Translations under genes and position numbers: made by a program
In this document: in pieces, positions 26,851 through 36,187 of the stretch
Layout of the letters: each line of letters begins with the position of its first letter
Position numbering within the stretch: position 1 is the first letter of the stretch
Assembly: GCA_934394585.1 (NCBI GenBank)
Contig: CAKRQU010000009.1
Span: 1-63,195 of the forward strand
Direction: 5' to 3'
DNA: 63,195 nt
Source: an uncultured Eubacteriales bacterium
Lineage (GTDB): Bacteria; Bacillota; Clostridia; Oscillospirales; CAG-272
Notes under the pieces: model-generated
Seen by the model: the letters and a program-made list of their open reading frames with translations, nothing else
What the model was told of the DNA's origin: nothing
The model's database searches: none

Positions 26851-28119
26851 ATGAAAATGTACGATATAGTAATAATCGGCGGCGGCCCTGCGGGAATGAG
26901 TGCGGCTGTAGCCGCTTACGAAAAGGGCATACGCAATATGCTCATAGTGGAGCGCGAGCCTCAGCTCGGCGGCATTCTCCGCCAGTGCATACATAACGGT
27001 TTCGGTCTGCATAAATTCGGCAGAGAGCTTACGGGACCGGAATACGCGCAGCTTTATATAGATATGGTGAAGGAGCGCGAAATCCCGTATATCACAAATG
27101 CTTCCGTGCTTGCCATAGACCGCTGCGAGGGCGGTCATGCCGTCACAGTGATGAGTTCTCAGACGGGCATGAGCATACTGGAAACCAAAGCCGTGGTAAT
27201 GGCTATGGGTTGCCGCGAGAGAAGCCGCGGTGCGCTGAGCATCCCCGGCACGCGTCCCGCCGGCATCTATACTGCCGGCACCGCGCAGAAATTTATCCGT
27301 TTCAAGGGCAAAATGCCCGGCAAAAACGTGGTTATCCTCGGCAGCGGCGATATCGGTCTTATCATGGCACGCCGTATGACGCTCGAGGGAGCCAATGTAA
27401 AAATGGTATGCGAGCTGATGCCTTATTCAGGCGGTCTGAACAGAAATATAGTTCAGTGCCTCAACGATTTCAATATTCCGCTCCGCCTGAGCCACACCGT
27501 AGCCGAAATCCACGGCAAGGACAGAATAGAAGGCGTGACCGTGGCGCAGGTGGATGAAAACCGCAGACCCATAGATTCCACGCGTGAATATGTGGAATGC
27601 GATACGCTGCTGCTTTCCTGCGGACTCATCCCCGAAAACCGTCTTGCTACGGATGCCGGCATAGCCGACGACCCGATAACGGGCGGCGCCACCGTAAATC
27701 AGAACAGAGAAACGGCGGAAAAAGGCATTTTCTCCTGCGGAAATGTGCTCCATGTTCACGATCTGGTGGACTATGTTTCCGAGGAAGCGGAGATAGCGGG
27801 CAGTGCCGCAGCCGAATTTGCCATGGGCAAATACGATGCCGCGCCCGAGCGCAGAATAGCCGTGAAAACAGCACCCGGCGTCCGCTATACGGTGCCGCAG
27901 GCGATAGACGTTTACGCGGATACCGACAATGTAAAGGTATATTTCCGCGTTTCCGATATTTTCAAAAACAAAAGCATAGTGGTCCGCGGCGGCGGGGAAG
28001 AGCCTCTCTATACCCGCAAGGGACGCAAATTCGCTCCCGGCGAGATGGAATATGTTATCCTGAAAAGAGAAATGATAGATAAGTCCGGCGATACGATAAC
28101 GATAGGACTTGAGGACTGA
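26851..28119 (+). CDS. FAD/NAD(P)-dependent oxidoreductase, GlpB/HcnB-like partner
   Basis: 422 residues. FAD-binding motif IIGGGPAGMSAA at the start, CGMG-like segment AMGCRERSRGAL, NAD(P)-binding motif VILGSGDIGLIMARRM near 165-180, and a GLIPENRLATDAGI flavin segment. It starts one base after the GlpA-like gene's stop. It probably passes electrons between the GlpA-like flavoprotein and a nicotinamide or other carrier. A second ATG two codons on is possible. Family secure, physiological acceptor unknown. Confidence 0.87.
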   Translation: MKMYDIVIIGGGPAGMSAAVAAYEKGIRNMLIVEREPQLGGILRQCIHNGFGLHKFGRELTGPEYAQLYIDMVKEREIPYITNASVLAIDRCEGGHAVTVMSSQTGMSILETKAVVMAMGCRERSRGALSIPGTRPAGIYTAGTAQKFIRFKGKMPGKNVVILGSGDIGLIMARRMTLEGANVKMVCELMPYSGGLNRNIVQCLNDFNIPLRLSHTVAEIHGKDRIEGVTVAQVDENRRPIDSTREYVECDTLLLSCGLIPENRLATDAGIADDPITGGATVNQNRETAEKGIFSCGNVLHVHDLVDYVSEEAEIAGSAAAEFAMGKYDAAPERRIAVKTAPGVRYTVPQAIDVYADTDNVKVYFRVSDIFKNKSIVVRGGGEEPLYTRKGRKFAPGEMEYVILKREMIDKSGDTITIGLED

Positions 28120-28133
28120 GGCGGGTGATAAAA

Positions 28134-28490
28134 ATGATGACAAGAGAAATGATTTGTATAAACTGCCCTATGGGCTGTTCTCTCACCGTGACGAAGGCGG
28201 ACGACGGCACGATAACCGTTACGGGAAATACCTGCAAACGCGGCGAAACATACGGCATAACGGAAATGACCGCGCCGAAAAGAGTGGTTACTTCCATAGT
28301 GAAAGTGGACAACAGGGAAGATACCTTTGTTTCCGTAAAAAGCGCCGCACCGATAACAAAATCCAAAATGTTTGAGGCGATGGATATAATCCGCGCGGCA
28401 AAAATAAGCGCACCCGTGAAAATAGGCGACGTGGTAATAAAAAATATTCTCGGAGAAACCGATATCATTGCCACATCGAATGCTGACTGA
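28134..28490 (+). CDS. DUF1667 domain protein
   Basis: About 118 residues. The N-terminus has a CxxCPxGC motif (CINCPMGC) and a further Cys in GNTCKRGE, fitting a metal or Fe-S site. This small protein is almost always encoded beside GlpA/GlpB-like flavoproteins and is thought to be their third component. Three possible starts exist (GTG 28125, ATG 28134, ATG 28137). Spacing from GGCGGG favours 28134. Confidence 0.85.
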   Translation: MMTREMICINCPMGCSLTVTKADDGTITVTGNTCKRGETYGITEMTAPKRVVTSIVKVDNREDTFVSVKSAAPITKSKMFEAMDIIRAAKISAPVKIGDVVIKNILGETDIIATSNAD

Positions 28491-28506
28491 AAGGAAAATA
28501 TGAAAA

Positions 28507-29082
28507 ATGGCTAAAAAGGACAGAATACAGAAAAGAAGTATCCCTTTCAATGCTGAAAACGAAGGTACGGGATATTCCGAATATACCGTAAAACGCATTC
28601 ACGACAAAAAACTGAAAAGAAACAAAATTCTGCTCGTTTTACTTTACATAGCTTTTGCCGCCGCTTTCTGCACGGTATTTCTCGTGCTTGTAAAAATGCC
28701 TCCCGTGATAGCGGCGCTTCCTCTCTTTTTGTGGATACTTTGCTTTTTCACATGGAAATATACGAATATCGAATATACTTACGTTACCTGCAAGGGTGAA
28801 TTTTACGTTTTCCGTGTAAACGGCTACGGCAAAGGAAAGGAAGTTTTCCGCCACCGTATAGCAGATGCGGAAATAATAGCTCCCGCAGGCGGAGAATATG
28901 CGGAAAAGGAAAACGGAAATTTCGCGCAGGTGCTTGACTACTCCTCCTCCATGAATTCCGACAATCTTTATTTTGCCGTTTACAGCGATACGAAAATATA
29001 TTTCAATGTATCCGGCGTGCTTCTCGGCGCCATGAAATATTACAGCTCCAAAAATGTTGTTCTCTCCAATGTTACAAGATAA
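28507..29082 (+). CDS. DUF6106-like membrane protein
   Basis: 191 residues. A charged N-terminus (KRSIPFNAENEG) precedes two close membrane segments (about 42-85), then a beta-rich cytoplasmic part that looks like a degenerate PH-type domain (TYVTCKGEFYVFRVNGYGKGKEVFRH). This is the pattern of a clostridial family I believe to be DUF6106. Function unknown. It lies 16 bp after the DUF1667 gene and 11 bp before the PAP2 gene. Confidence 0.6.
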   Translation: MAKKDRIQKRSIPFNAENEGTGYSEYTVKRIHDKKLKRNKILLVLLYIAFAAAFCTVFLVLVKMPPVIAALPLFLWILCFFTWKYTNIEYTYVTCKGEFYVFRVNGYGKGKEVFRHRIADAEIIAPAGGEYAEKENGNFAQVLDYSSSMNSDNLYFAVYSDTKIYFNVSGVLLGAMKYYSSKNVVLSNVTR

Positions 29083-29093
29083 CGGAGGATAAA

Positions 29094-29777
29094 ATGAAAA
29101 AAGAAATATTCAAAAAATACAGGCACGCGCTCTGGGCGCTCTATCTCCCGATATACCTTATCGCGTTCTTTGTTCTGGAACACTATATAGGCTGGGATGC
29201 GGATTATTGGGTATCGTATACCCCGCTTGACGATGTTATACCTTTTTGCGAATATTTTGTGATTTTTTATTATCTTTGGTATGTTTATATGGGCGCGGTG
29301 GGCGTATGGCTCATTTTTGAGGACGGCGATAAATTCCGCAGATATATGTGGTTTATTGCGATAGGTTTTTCGGCGAGCGTCATATTCATGGCGCTTTTCC
29401 CGAACGGGCAGAATCTCCGCCCCGAAGCTTTTGCGCACGACAATATATTCACGCGGCTCATCGGCGCCATTTATAAAGTGGATACAAATACGAATGTGCT
29501 CCCGAGCCTGCATGTGGTCGGCGCTTTTGCCGCATATTTCGGTCTTTGCGACAGCAGGCTCGGAAAAAAAGTCTGGCTGAATATATCGGGGCTCCTGCTC
29601 GCGATACTTATTTCGCTTTCCACGGTATTCATAAAGCAGCATTCCGTTCTCGATGTATATGCGGGTCTTGGCGTTTCCGTCTTTCTTTATATAGGAATAT
29701 ACGTTTTTGTAAAACGTGCGCAGAATAAAGAGAGAGCAAAGGCGATAAACAAAACAAAAACGGAGGCAAAAAAATGA
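29094..29777 (+). CDS. PAP2-family membrane phosphatase
   Basis: 227 residues, about six membrane helices. PAP2 motif 2 appears as LPSLHV and motif 3 as KQHSVLDVYAG; both catalytic His are present, while motif 1 is weak. Members remove phosphate from lipid phosphates, or transfer inositol phosphate in related forms. In this operon a phospholipid or polyprenyl phosphate substrate is plausible, but undetermined. GGAGG precedes the ATG, and the 3' end overlaps the SDR gene by 4 bp. Confidence 0.87.
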   Translation: MKKEIFKKYRHALWALYLPIYLIAFFVLEHYIGWDADYWVSYTPLDDVIPFCEYFVIFYYLWYVYMGAVGVWLIFEDGDKFRRYMWFIAIGFSASVIFMALFPNGQNLRPEAFAHDNIFTRLIGAIYKVDTNTNVLPSLHVVGAFAAYFGLCDSRLGKKVWLNISGLLLAILISLSTVFIKQHSVLDVYAGLGVSVFLYIGIYVFVKRAQNKERAKAINKTKTEAKK

Positions 29778-30556
29778 AAATAGCAATCATCACAGGCGCT
29801 TCATCGGGACTGGGAGAGAAATTTCTTTATGAAGCGGGAAAACGTTTTTCGCTCGATGAAATATGGATAATAGCGCGCAGAAAAGAGCGCCTCGAAGCGC
29901 TCGCCGCAAAATGCACAGGCGGGGCAAAGATAGTTCCCGTGCCGCTCGATCTTTGCGATTATGCAAGCTATGAGGCGCTTTCCGCTATGCTCGAGGAGAA
30001 AAAGCCGGAAATTTTTGCTCTGATAAACAATGCGGGCTTCGGCAAGCTCGGCAATATGGCGGATATGACTTATCCCGATCAGGCGGGCATGGTGGATCTG
30101 AATTGCCGTGCGCTCACCGCCGTGACGACGATCTGCCTGCCGTATATGAAAAGACGCACAGAAAAAGAAAAAGTCAGCTCCTTTATACTCAATACCTGCT
30201 CCATCGCTTCTTTTGCGCCGAATCCGCGCATGACGGTATACTGCTCGACAAAAGCTTATGTGCTCAGCTTTACGAAATCGCTGAATTTTGAGCTTCGCGG
30301 CACGGGAATAAACGTATGTGCGGTATGCCCCGGACCTATGGCTACGGAATTTCTCGATGTGGCAGGGATAAGCGGCGGAAAATCGAAAACATTCGAAACC
30401 CTGCCTTACTGCGACCCCGACAAAGTTGCTGCGGGCGCGCTGAAAGCCGCTGGCGGCGGCAGAAATATATATACGCCGAAAGCTTTTTATAAATTTTACA
30501 GATTTCTCGCAAAAATATTGCCGCACGGTCTTGTAATGAAAATGAGCAAGACCTGA
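29774..30556 (+). CDS. Short-chain dehydrogenase/reductase
   Basis: 260 residues. The classical SDR motif TGASSGLG binds the nicotinamide cofactor. NNAG appears in INNAGFGKLG. The catalytic YCSTKAY (YxxxK) lies after a Ser-bearing NTCSIASF. PGPMATEF follows. The C-terminal end is hydrophobic and basic. An Arg-Arg-Lys stretch after strand 2 (ARRKERL) suggests NADPH. Substrate unknown. Its ribosome binding site is inside the end of the PAP2 gene. Confidence 0.9.
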   Translation: MKIAIITGASSGLGEKFLYEAGKRFSLDEIWIIARRKERLEALAAKCTGGAKIVPVPLDLCDYASYEALSAMLEEKKPEIFALINNAGFGKLGNMADMTYPDQAGMVDLNCRALTAVTTICLPYMKRRTEKEKVSSFILNTCSIASFAPNPRMTVYCSTKAYVLSFTKSLNFELRGTGINVCAVCPGPMATEFLDVAGISGGKSKTFETLPYCDPDKVAAGALKAAGGGRNIYTPKAFYKFYRFLAKILPHGLVMKMSKT

Positions 30557-30569
30557 GATGGGAGAAAAT

Positions 30570-32294
30570 ATGACAGCAAATAAAAATTATCCGCGCCCCG
30601 AATTTGTGCGCGACAGTTTTGTCGATCTCTGCGGCAAATGGGAATTTGATTTTGATTTCGGCGGCAGTGCGCGCGAGCGCGGTGTGCCGGAGGCGGCGCA
30701 TCTCGCGAAGGAAATAACGGTGCCTTTCTGCCCCGAAAGCTCTCTTTCGGGGATAGGATACAAAGATTTTATAAATGCCTGCGCATATAAAAAGAAAATA
30801 AACTGCACAAAAAAGGAAAATACGCGCCTGATGCTGAATTTTGAGGCGGCGTATTATAATACGGAAGTTTTCGTGAATGCGAAATCCGTAGGCAGGCACA
30901 GCGGCGGTTATACGCCTTTTTCCTTTGATATAACAGATTTTGTTTCGGACGGCGAAAACGATATCACCGTTCTGTGCGACGGCGACCCGCGCGACAAAAC
31001 TCAGCCGAGCGGCAAGCAGAGCGAAAAATATGCTTCCTACGGTTGCATGTACACAAGGAGTACGGGAATTTATGCTCCCGTATGGCTGGAGGAGGTCCCC
31101 GCGGCGTATCTCAAAAATATCCGCATTGATACCGATACGGAAAATTCGCGCGTATTTTTGCGCTTTTTCCTCGGCGGAGAGGGAGAAAAGACGATCTCTG
31201 CAAAGGCTTTTCTCTCCGGCAGGAGCGTCGGCTCGGCAAAAACGAAAACGCACGGCGATTTCGCAGAGGTTTCCATGGATATAAGCGGGCTTTCGCTCTG
31301 GAGTCCCGATTCTCCCGCTCTTTATGATCTCGTGATAAATGTGACATCGGGTTACGGCTGCGACAGGGTGGAAAGTTATTTCGGCATGAGAAAAATCGAG
31401 ATGGACGGCGCATGCATGCGCATAAACGGAAAGCGGATATTTCAGCGCCTCGTGCTCGATCAGGGATATTACGGCGAGGGAATTTATACTCCCGCAGATA
31501 CGGACGAATTTCTGCGCGATATAGAGCGCGCGAAAAGGCTCGGATACAACGGTGCGCGGCTTCACCAGCGTGTTTTCGACAGAAGATATCTTTACGAGGC
31601 GGACAAGGCGGGCTTTCTCGTATGGGGAGAGTATGCAAACTGGGGATTTGACCATACGCGCGAGGGAATGCTCGGATATTTCCTTCCCGAATGGACGGAG
31701 GCGATGCTCCGCGATTACAATCATCCCGCATTGATAGGCTGGTGTCCTTTCAACGAAACATGGGACGCGAAAAACGGCGCAAAGCAGAATAACAAGCTGC
31801 TTTCCGACGTATACGAATTTACAAAAAAATTGGATCCGTCGCGCCCGTGCATAGATACGAGCGGAAATTACCATGTGGTGACGGATATTTATGATATTCA
31901 CGATTACTGCCAGGATATAGCCGCATATCACAGAAGATATGACGATTTTTCGGGCGGCGTTTTCGAAAACCGCCCCGGAAGGCAGGAATATCACGGCGAG
32001 CCGTATATGGTGAGCGAATACGGCGGCATCCGCTGGTCGCAGGATGAAAAAAGCTGGGGCTACGGAGATACGCCGAAATCCGTGGAGGAATATGCCGAGC
32101 GCTATTGCTCGATGATACGCATACTCGCGGCAAATCCGCATATCTGCGGTGTTTGCTATACGCAGCTTTACGATGTGGAGCAGGAGCAAAACGGCATATA
32201 CCATTATGATCGCACGCCGAAATTTGACGAGGCGACGATGGAAAAGCTTGCCTGCGCCATGCGCGAAACAGCTGCCGCGGAAAGGGAAGCGTAA
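30570..32294 (+). CDS. Glycoside hydrolase family 2 protein
   Basis: 574 residues, short for the family but complete: sugar-binding jelly roll, Ig-like domain, then a TIM barrel from about 285. Acid/base Glu is in WCPFNETWD and nucleophile Glu in MVSEYGGIRW. No signal peptide, so it acts inside the cell on imported oligosaccharides. Specificity (beta-galactoside, -mannoside or -glucuronide) cannot be fixed. The ATG at 30570 has GGGAG 5 nt upstream and is chosen over 30558. It is joined directly to the esterase gene. Confidence 0.9.
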   Translation: MTANKNYPRPEFVRDSFVDLCGKWEFDFDFGGSARERGVPEAAHLAKEITVPFCPESSLSGIGYKDFINACAYKKKINCTKKENTRLMLNFEAAYYNTEVFVNAKSVGRHSGGYTPFSFDITDFVSDGENDITVLCDGDPRDKTQPSGKQSEKYASYGCMYTRSTGIYAPVWLEEVPAAYLKNIRIDTDTENSRVFLRFFLGGEGEKTISAKAFLSGRSVGSAKTKTHGDFAEVSMDISGLSLWSPDSPALYDLVINVTSGYGCDRVESYFGMRKIEMDGACMRINGKRIFQRLVLDQGYYGEGIYTPADTDEFLRDIERAKRLGYNGARLHQRVFDRRYLYEADKAGFLVWGEYANWGFDHTREGMLGYFLPEWTEAMLRDYNHPALIGWCPFNETWDAKNGAKQNNKLLSDVYEFTKKLDPSRPCIDTSGNYHVVTDIYDIHDYCQDIAAYHRRYDDFSGGVFENRPGRQEYHGEPYMVSEYGGIRWSQDEKSWGYGDTPKSVEEYAERYCSMIRILAANPHICGVCYTQLYDVEQEQNGIYHYDRTPKFDEATMEKLACAMRETAAAEREA

Positions 32295-33467
32295 ATGCCT
32301 AAAAAGTATTTTTATTGCAAAACAAATAAAAATCCTGCCTGTTATGCCTGCAATGAAGAGGCTGTTTTTGATATTTTTCTCAAAAAAGACGGCGAGGTTT
32401 CATCCTGCCACACATTGAAATGGGAAATAAAAGCCGATTTCGGCTATGAAAGCGCAGGAGAGGAAAACGGAGAAAGCGGTCATATCACTCTCACGGCTTC
32501 GCTTGAAAAGCCGGGATTTGTATATGTGCGCGTATGGGCGCTCGACGAAAACGGAGAAAAAGATGCGGATGCCGATGAATTTTACGGCGGAGCCGCCTTT
32601 GAACCGAAAAAAATATCGGGCGTAACGGAAAAACCCGACGGCTACGATGCTTTCTGGGAAAGCTGCCGCACGGAGCTTTACGCCGTGCCGCCGCAGGTGA
32701 TAGAAAAGAAAAAGCTCGCCTGCGATGCCGAGCATGCAAACCACGATATTTACGATATACGCATAGCCTGCGCGGGCGGAGTGCCTGTTTCGGGCATTCT
32801 TACCGTGCCGCGCGACGGGAAAAAGCATCCTTGCCGCGCCATATATCAGGGCTACGGCGTAAAAAGCGCGTGGTTTGATTTTTCCGATGATGAAATAATG
32901 CTTTGCATAAATGCCCACGGCATACCCAATGCCATGCCTGATGAATATTATGCGGAGCTGTCGGAGGGCAGGCTTCGCGGCTACGGGTTTGACGCGGAGC
33001 AGAATAAAAATCCGCATACATGCTATTTCAAATATATGATGGTACGCGCGGCGCAGGCTTTGCGCTATCTGATGACACTGCCCGAGTGGGACGGTGAAAA
33101 TCTCATCGCCCGCGGAGGAAGTCAGGGCGCCGTGCAGGCAATGCAGGCGACATTTCTCGTGCCGCAGGTGAATTTTCTCGATATTTTCGTCCCGTGGCTG
33201 TGCGATATCAATGCGGAAAGCGCGGGCAGACTTTGCGGCTGGGGCGAATTTTCGTCAAATGCGATGCGATTTTTTGATTTGTCACTGCGCGCGCCGTATA
33301 TCTGCGTGAAAACAAATATCCGCGCGGGGCTGGGCGATTATACCACGCCGCCGGCGGGAGTATGCGCCATGTACAATGCGCTCGGCACAAAGGAAAAAAA
33401 GCTTACGCTCGTGCAGGGCAAAGAACATATTTATGAGTCTCCGGAATCGGAAGAATCTGAAATCTGA
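32295..33467 (+). CDS. Acetyl xylan esterase (AXE1)-like deacetylase
   Basis: 390 residues. An N-terminal beta domain of about 110 residues, then an alpha/beta-hydrolase of the AXE1/cephalosporin-C deacetylase type: GYGVKSAWF oxyanion region, ARGGSQGAVQA with the nucleophile Ser, VPWLCDI, and a late His in KEHIYE. It starts on the base after the GH2 stop codon, so the two are coupled and probably deacetylate and cleave the same glycan. Last gene of the nine-gene operon. Confidence 0.85.
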   Translation: MPKKYFYCKTNKNPACYACNEEAVFDIFLKKDGEVSSCHTLKWEIKADFGYESAGEENGESGHITLTASLEKPGFVYVRVWALDENGEKDADADEFYGGAAFEPKKISGVTEKPDGYDAFWESCRTELYAVPPQVIEKKKLACDAEHANHDIYDIRIACAGGVPVSGILTVPRDGKKHPCRAIYQGYGVKSAWFDFSDDEIMLCINAHGIPNAMPDEYYAELSEGRLRGYGFDAEQNKNPHTCYFKYMMVRAAQALRYLMTLPEWDGENLIARGGSQGAVQAMQATFLVPQVNFLDIFVPWLCDINAESAGRLCGWGEFSSNAMRFFDLSLRAPYICVKTNIRAGLGDYTTPPAGVCAMYNALGTKEKKLTLVQGKEHIYESPESEESEI

Positions 33468-33480
33468 TAATTACAAATAA

Positions 33481-33507
33481 AAGGTCGGCGAAAAGCCGAC
33501 CTTTTAT
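33481..33507. terminator. Bidirectional terminator between convergent operons
   Basis: Perfect 9-bp arms AAGGTCGGC (33481-33489) and GCCGACCTT (33495-33503) around GAAAA, with A/T runs on both sides. It serves both the esterase gene and the DUF1846 gene. Confidence 0.9.
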
Positions 33508-33508
33508 A

Positions 33509-34996
33509 TTACAGATTGAAAAGTTTGTTTTCGTTGTACTTTGGTTCGCAGGAGAGATTTATTTTCAGCCTGCGCATGAATGCGAGATCTATGCTCGAGG
33601 GAATTACGGTGGAATGCGCATGGCATGAGCGGAGTTCGCTCAGCTTTGAAAGCGCCTTTGCCGCATTTTCATCGGTTGCCGCATTTACTGAAATGGCTAT
33701 CATTGCCTCGTCTATATGCAGGCACGGATTTTTACTGCCGAGATATTTTATCTTCAGAGTCTGAACAGGCTTCAGCAGCTTTTTCGGAACGAGAACCACG
33801 CTGTCATCAATCCCCGCGAGATATTTCAGCGCATTTATTATCATAGCGGAGCAGGCGCCGAGTGTATCTTTTGTTTTGCCTGTGATTATAGTGCCGTCGG
33901 CGAGCTCTATCGCGGCGCATGATGTGCCGCATTCCGCTTCCAGTTCCACTGCGGGGCGCACGACTCTGCGGTCGTAAGGCGAAATTCCCGCCTGATCCAT
34001 GATGGTTTCTATGGTTTCTATTTCCTTTTTGGAGCCGTTTTTGCCTTTTATATTTTCGGTGAGCGCGCGGTAATATCTGAAAATTATTTCCTGATTTGCC
34101 GCTTCTCTCACGGCTTCATCGTCGAAAATGCAGTAGCCTGCCATATTTACGCCCATATCCGTGGGGGATTTATACGGGCATTCGCCGTAGATTTTGCCGA
34201 ACATGGCGGACAAAACGGGAAATATCTCTATATCGCGATTGTAATTTACGGTAGCTTCGCCATACGCCTGAAGATGAAAAGGATCTATCATATTCACGTC
34301 GCTGAGATCCGCCGTCGCCGCTTCATAAGCGAGGTTTACGGGGTGCTTCAGCGGAATATTCCATATCGGGAATGTTTCGAATTTCGCATATCCCGCATTT
34401 ATGCCGCGTTTGTGGTCGTGATAAAGCTGGGAAAGGCAGGTCGCCATTTTTCCGCTGCCGGGTCCCGGCGCCGTTATTACTATCAGCGAACGCGATGTTT
34501 CTATGTATTCGTTTTTGCCGTATCCGTCCTCGCTCACGATATGCGCGACATTGAAAGGATATCCGTCTATGATGTAATGGCGGAAAACCTTTACATTATG
34601 CGCCTCGAGCTGAGCTTTCAGCTTGTCCGCCGCCTGCTGCCCATTGTACTGCGTGATGACCACGCTGCCGACGAAAAGCCCCACGCCGCGGAACATGTCG
34701 ATGAGGCGCAGCACCTCCATATCGTAGGTTATGCCGAGATCACCTCTGCGCTTGCTGGATTCCAGTGCGCCGGCGCTCACGGCGATGACTATTTCCGCCT
34801 GATCTTTCAGCTCGAGGAGCATTTTCAGCTTGCTGTCCGGCTCAAATCCCGGGAGCACGCGCGCGGCGTGAGTATCGTCGAAAAGCTTTCCGCCGAATTC
34901 GAGATAGAGCTTTCCGCCGAATTTGGAAATCCTCTTTTTTATCTGCTCCGACTGCATTTTTATATATTTCGCGTTGTCAAATCCTATTTTTTTCAT
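33509..34996 (-). CDS. DUF1846 (UPF0371) family protein
   Basis: 495 residues, usual family length. The opening (GFDNAKYIKMQSEQIKKRI, then GGKLFDD.HAARVLPGF) and PGPGSGKMATCLSQLYHD are family hallmarks. The latter resembles a nucleotide-binding loop. Structures exist for homologues but, as far as I know, no settled function. The ATG follows AGGAGAAAC. It lies 66 bp downstream of the sensor-kinase-like gene and may be co-transcribed. Confidence 0.92.
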   Translation of the reverse strand: MKKIGFDNAKYIKMQSEQIKKRISKFGGKLYLEFGGKLFDDTHAARVLPGFEPDSKLKMLLELKDQAEIVIAVSAGALESSKRRGDLGITYDMEVLRLIDMFRGVGLFVGSVVITQYNGQQAADKLKAQLEAHNVKVFRHYIIDGYPFNVAHIVSEDGYGKNEYIETSRSLIVITAPGPGSGKMATCLSQLYHDHKRGINAGYAKFETFPIWNIPLKHPVNLAYEAATADLSDVNMIDPFHLQAYGEATVNYNRDIEIFPVLSAMFGKIYGECPYKSPTDMGVNMAGYCIFDDEAVREAANQEIIFRYYRALTENIKGKNGSKKEIETIETIMDQAGISPYDRRVVRPAVELEAECGTSCAAIELADGTIITGKTKDTLGACSAMIINALKYLAGIDDSVVLVPKKLLKPVQTLKIKYLGSKNPCLHIDEAMIAISVNAATDENAAKALSKLSELRSCHAHSTVIPSSIDLAFMRRLKINLSCEPKYNENKLFNL

Positions 34997-35062
34997 AAGT
35001 TTCTCCTGTGTGTCGTTTTTATTTTTGCAGTCCCCGCAAACAGCCGAAATAACCGCAAAAGC

Positions 35063-36091
35063 TCATTTATTTTGCCCGACGGAAATTTCGCGGAGCATTT
35101 TTGTAATATTTGAAAGCATGGAATCCGCGTAAGTGTATGACGGTTTCGTGCTGTGACTGCGCACCACCGCATCGCGCATACCGAAGAGCGGAATGCCCGC
35201 TTTCGCGCGGAGAATATTTTCCTTTACGCAAAAAGAAAATTTTTCATTGTAGCACGGCATGCCTTTGAGAAGCTCTATTTCCGTGATACATTCGGGAATG
35301 AGCGCTTCCGGCGTATAAATTCCGTTTTCCATGCCTTTTACCGCGGTTTCAATCGAAATCGTGATGCCGAAATAAAGTTCATCAAAATCCGCATTTACCG
35401 AAATGATTTTATTTTCGGAATTGCGCATTACCGCATAAAGCGCACGGAAAACCGCAAAAGAAAAATCTCCGATATCTATCGATACAAATCTGTTCATCAT
35501 AAATTCCGGCGTGGCTGAATAATTCATTCTGTAGCCGAGCGCCGAAAACGCACGCGCACAGCGCGATTTTATATGCAAAATGAAATCTGCCATATCGCAT
35601 GTGCGGGCATTTGTAAATTCATCCAGTTCATAGCAGACTCTGCCGAGCATTTCCGCATAGAGTCTGTCTGTGCAGGGCTTTTCGGGAGAAGTATCGTATT
35701 CATCGGATTTTATCATGGCAAGTAATTCTGTAAAATCGGATGAAAAATGCTTTTCAAGAAATGCGTATGTGGATTTGTAATCATCCGTCTGCAGTCTAGC
35801 GATGAATGTAAAAATGAAATATTCCTCTTCGCCCGCTTTCTGCGTGAAAACGAGAGAGCGGAAATAAACAAAATCGGAAGGGAATACGGCAAGTCCTATC
35901 TTGCCTTCATGTAAACTGTCTGTCTTGCTTCCTTCTGTCATGCGTGAAAACAGATTTGTGCCTTTTCGTACATTGCGCATATATTTTGCGGCGCAGTTGT
36001 TTTTGAATATCACGTTTCCTTTGTCATCGCAGACAAAAACCGGAAAGCACGACGTATCAAATAACTGAAAAAATGATCTGTCAAATTTCAT
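35063..36091 (-). CDS. PAS-like / degenerate histidine-kinase-like protein
   Basis: 342 residues, no membrane segment. Residues about 1-100 look like a PAS domain (FPVFVCDDKGNVIFKNNCAAKYM). The remainder has the spacing of a kinase core (helical stretch near 140-190, then FSFAVFRALYAVMRNSENKI in the place of the ATPase N-box), but no phosphoacceptor His motif or GxG boxes are visible. It may be a pseudo-kinase sensor or something unrelated. The ATG at 36091 follows AAGGA; a start at 36136 would lie in the oad-operon terminator. Confidence 0.55.
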   Translation of the reverse strand: MKFDRSFFQLFDTSCFPVFVCDDKGNVIFKNNCAAKYMRNVRKGTNLFSRMTEGSKTDSLHEGKIGLAVFPSDFVYFRSLVFTQKAGEEEYFIFTFIARLQTDDYKSTYAFLEKHFSSDFTELLAMIKSDEYDTSPEKPCTDRLYAEMLGRVCYELDEFTNARTCDMADFILHIKSRCARAFSALGYRMNYSATPEFMMNRFVSIDIGDFSFAVFRALYAVMRNSENKIISVNADFDELYFGITISIETAVKGMENGIYTPEALIPECITEIELLKGMPCYNEKFSFCVKENILRAKAGIPLFGMRDAVVRSHSTKPSYTYADSMLSNITKMLREISVGQNK

Positions 36092-36111
36092 AATGGCTTT
36101 TCCTTGAAAAT

Positions 36112-36166
36112 AAATATAAAAAATTGGGGTCGGCACATATCGGCAAAACCGATGTGTACCGACCCG
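36112..36166 (-). terminator. Terminator of the decarboxylase operon
   Basis: Arms GGGTCGG (36127-36133) and CCGACCC (36159-36165) continue inward through CACAT/ATGTG and CGG/CCG. On the minus strand a T-run (AATTTTTTA) follows. Confidence 0.85.
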
Positions 36167-36187
36167 ATTCTGCTTTTTCAGGTTTTC

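Noticed and set aside
34274..35113. 279-codon plus-strand frame over the DUF1846 gene
   Set aside because: It is antisense to a conserved family protein and lacks a ribosome binding site.
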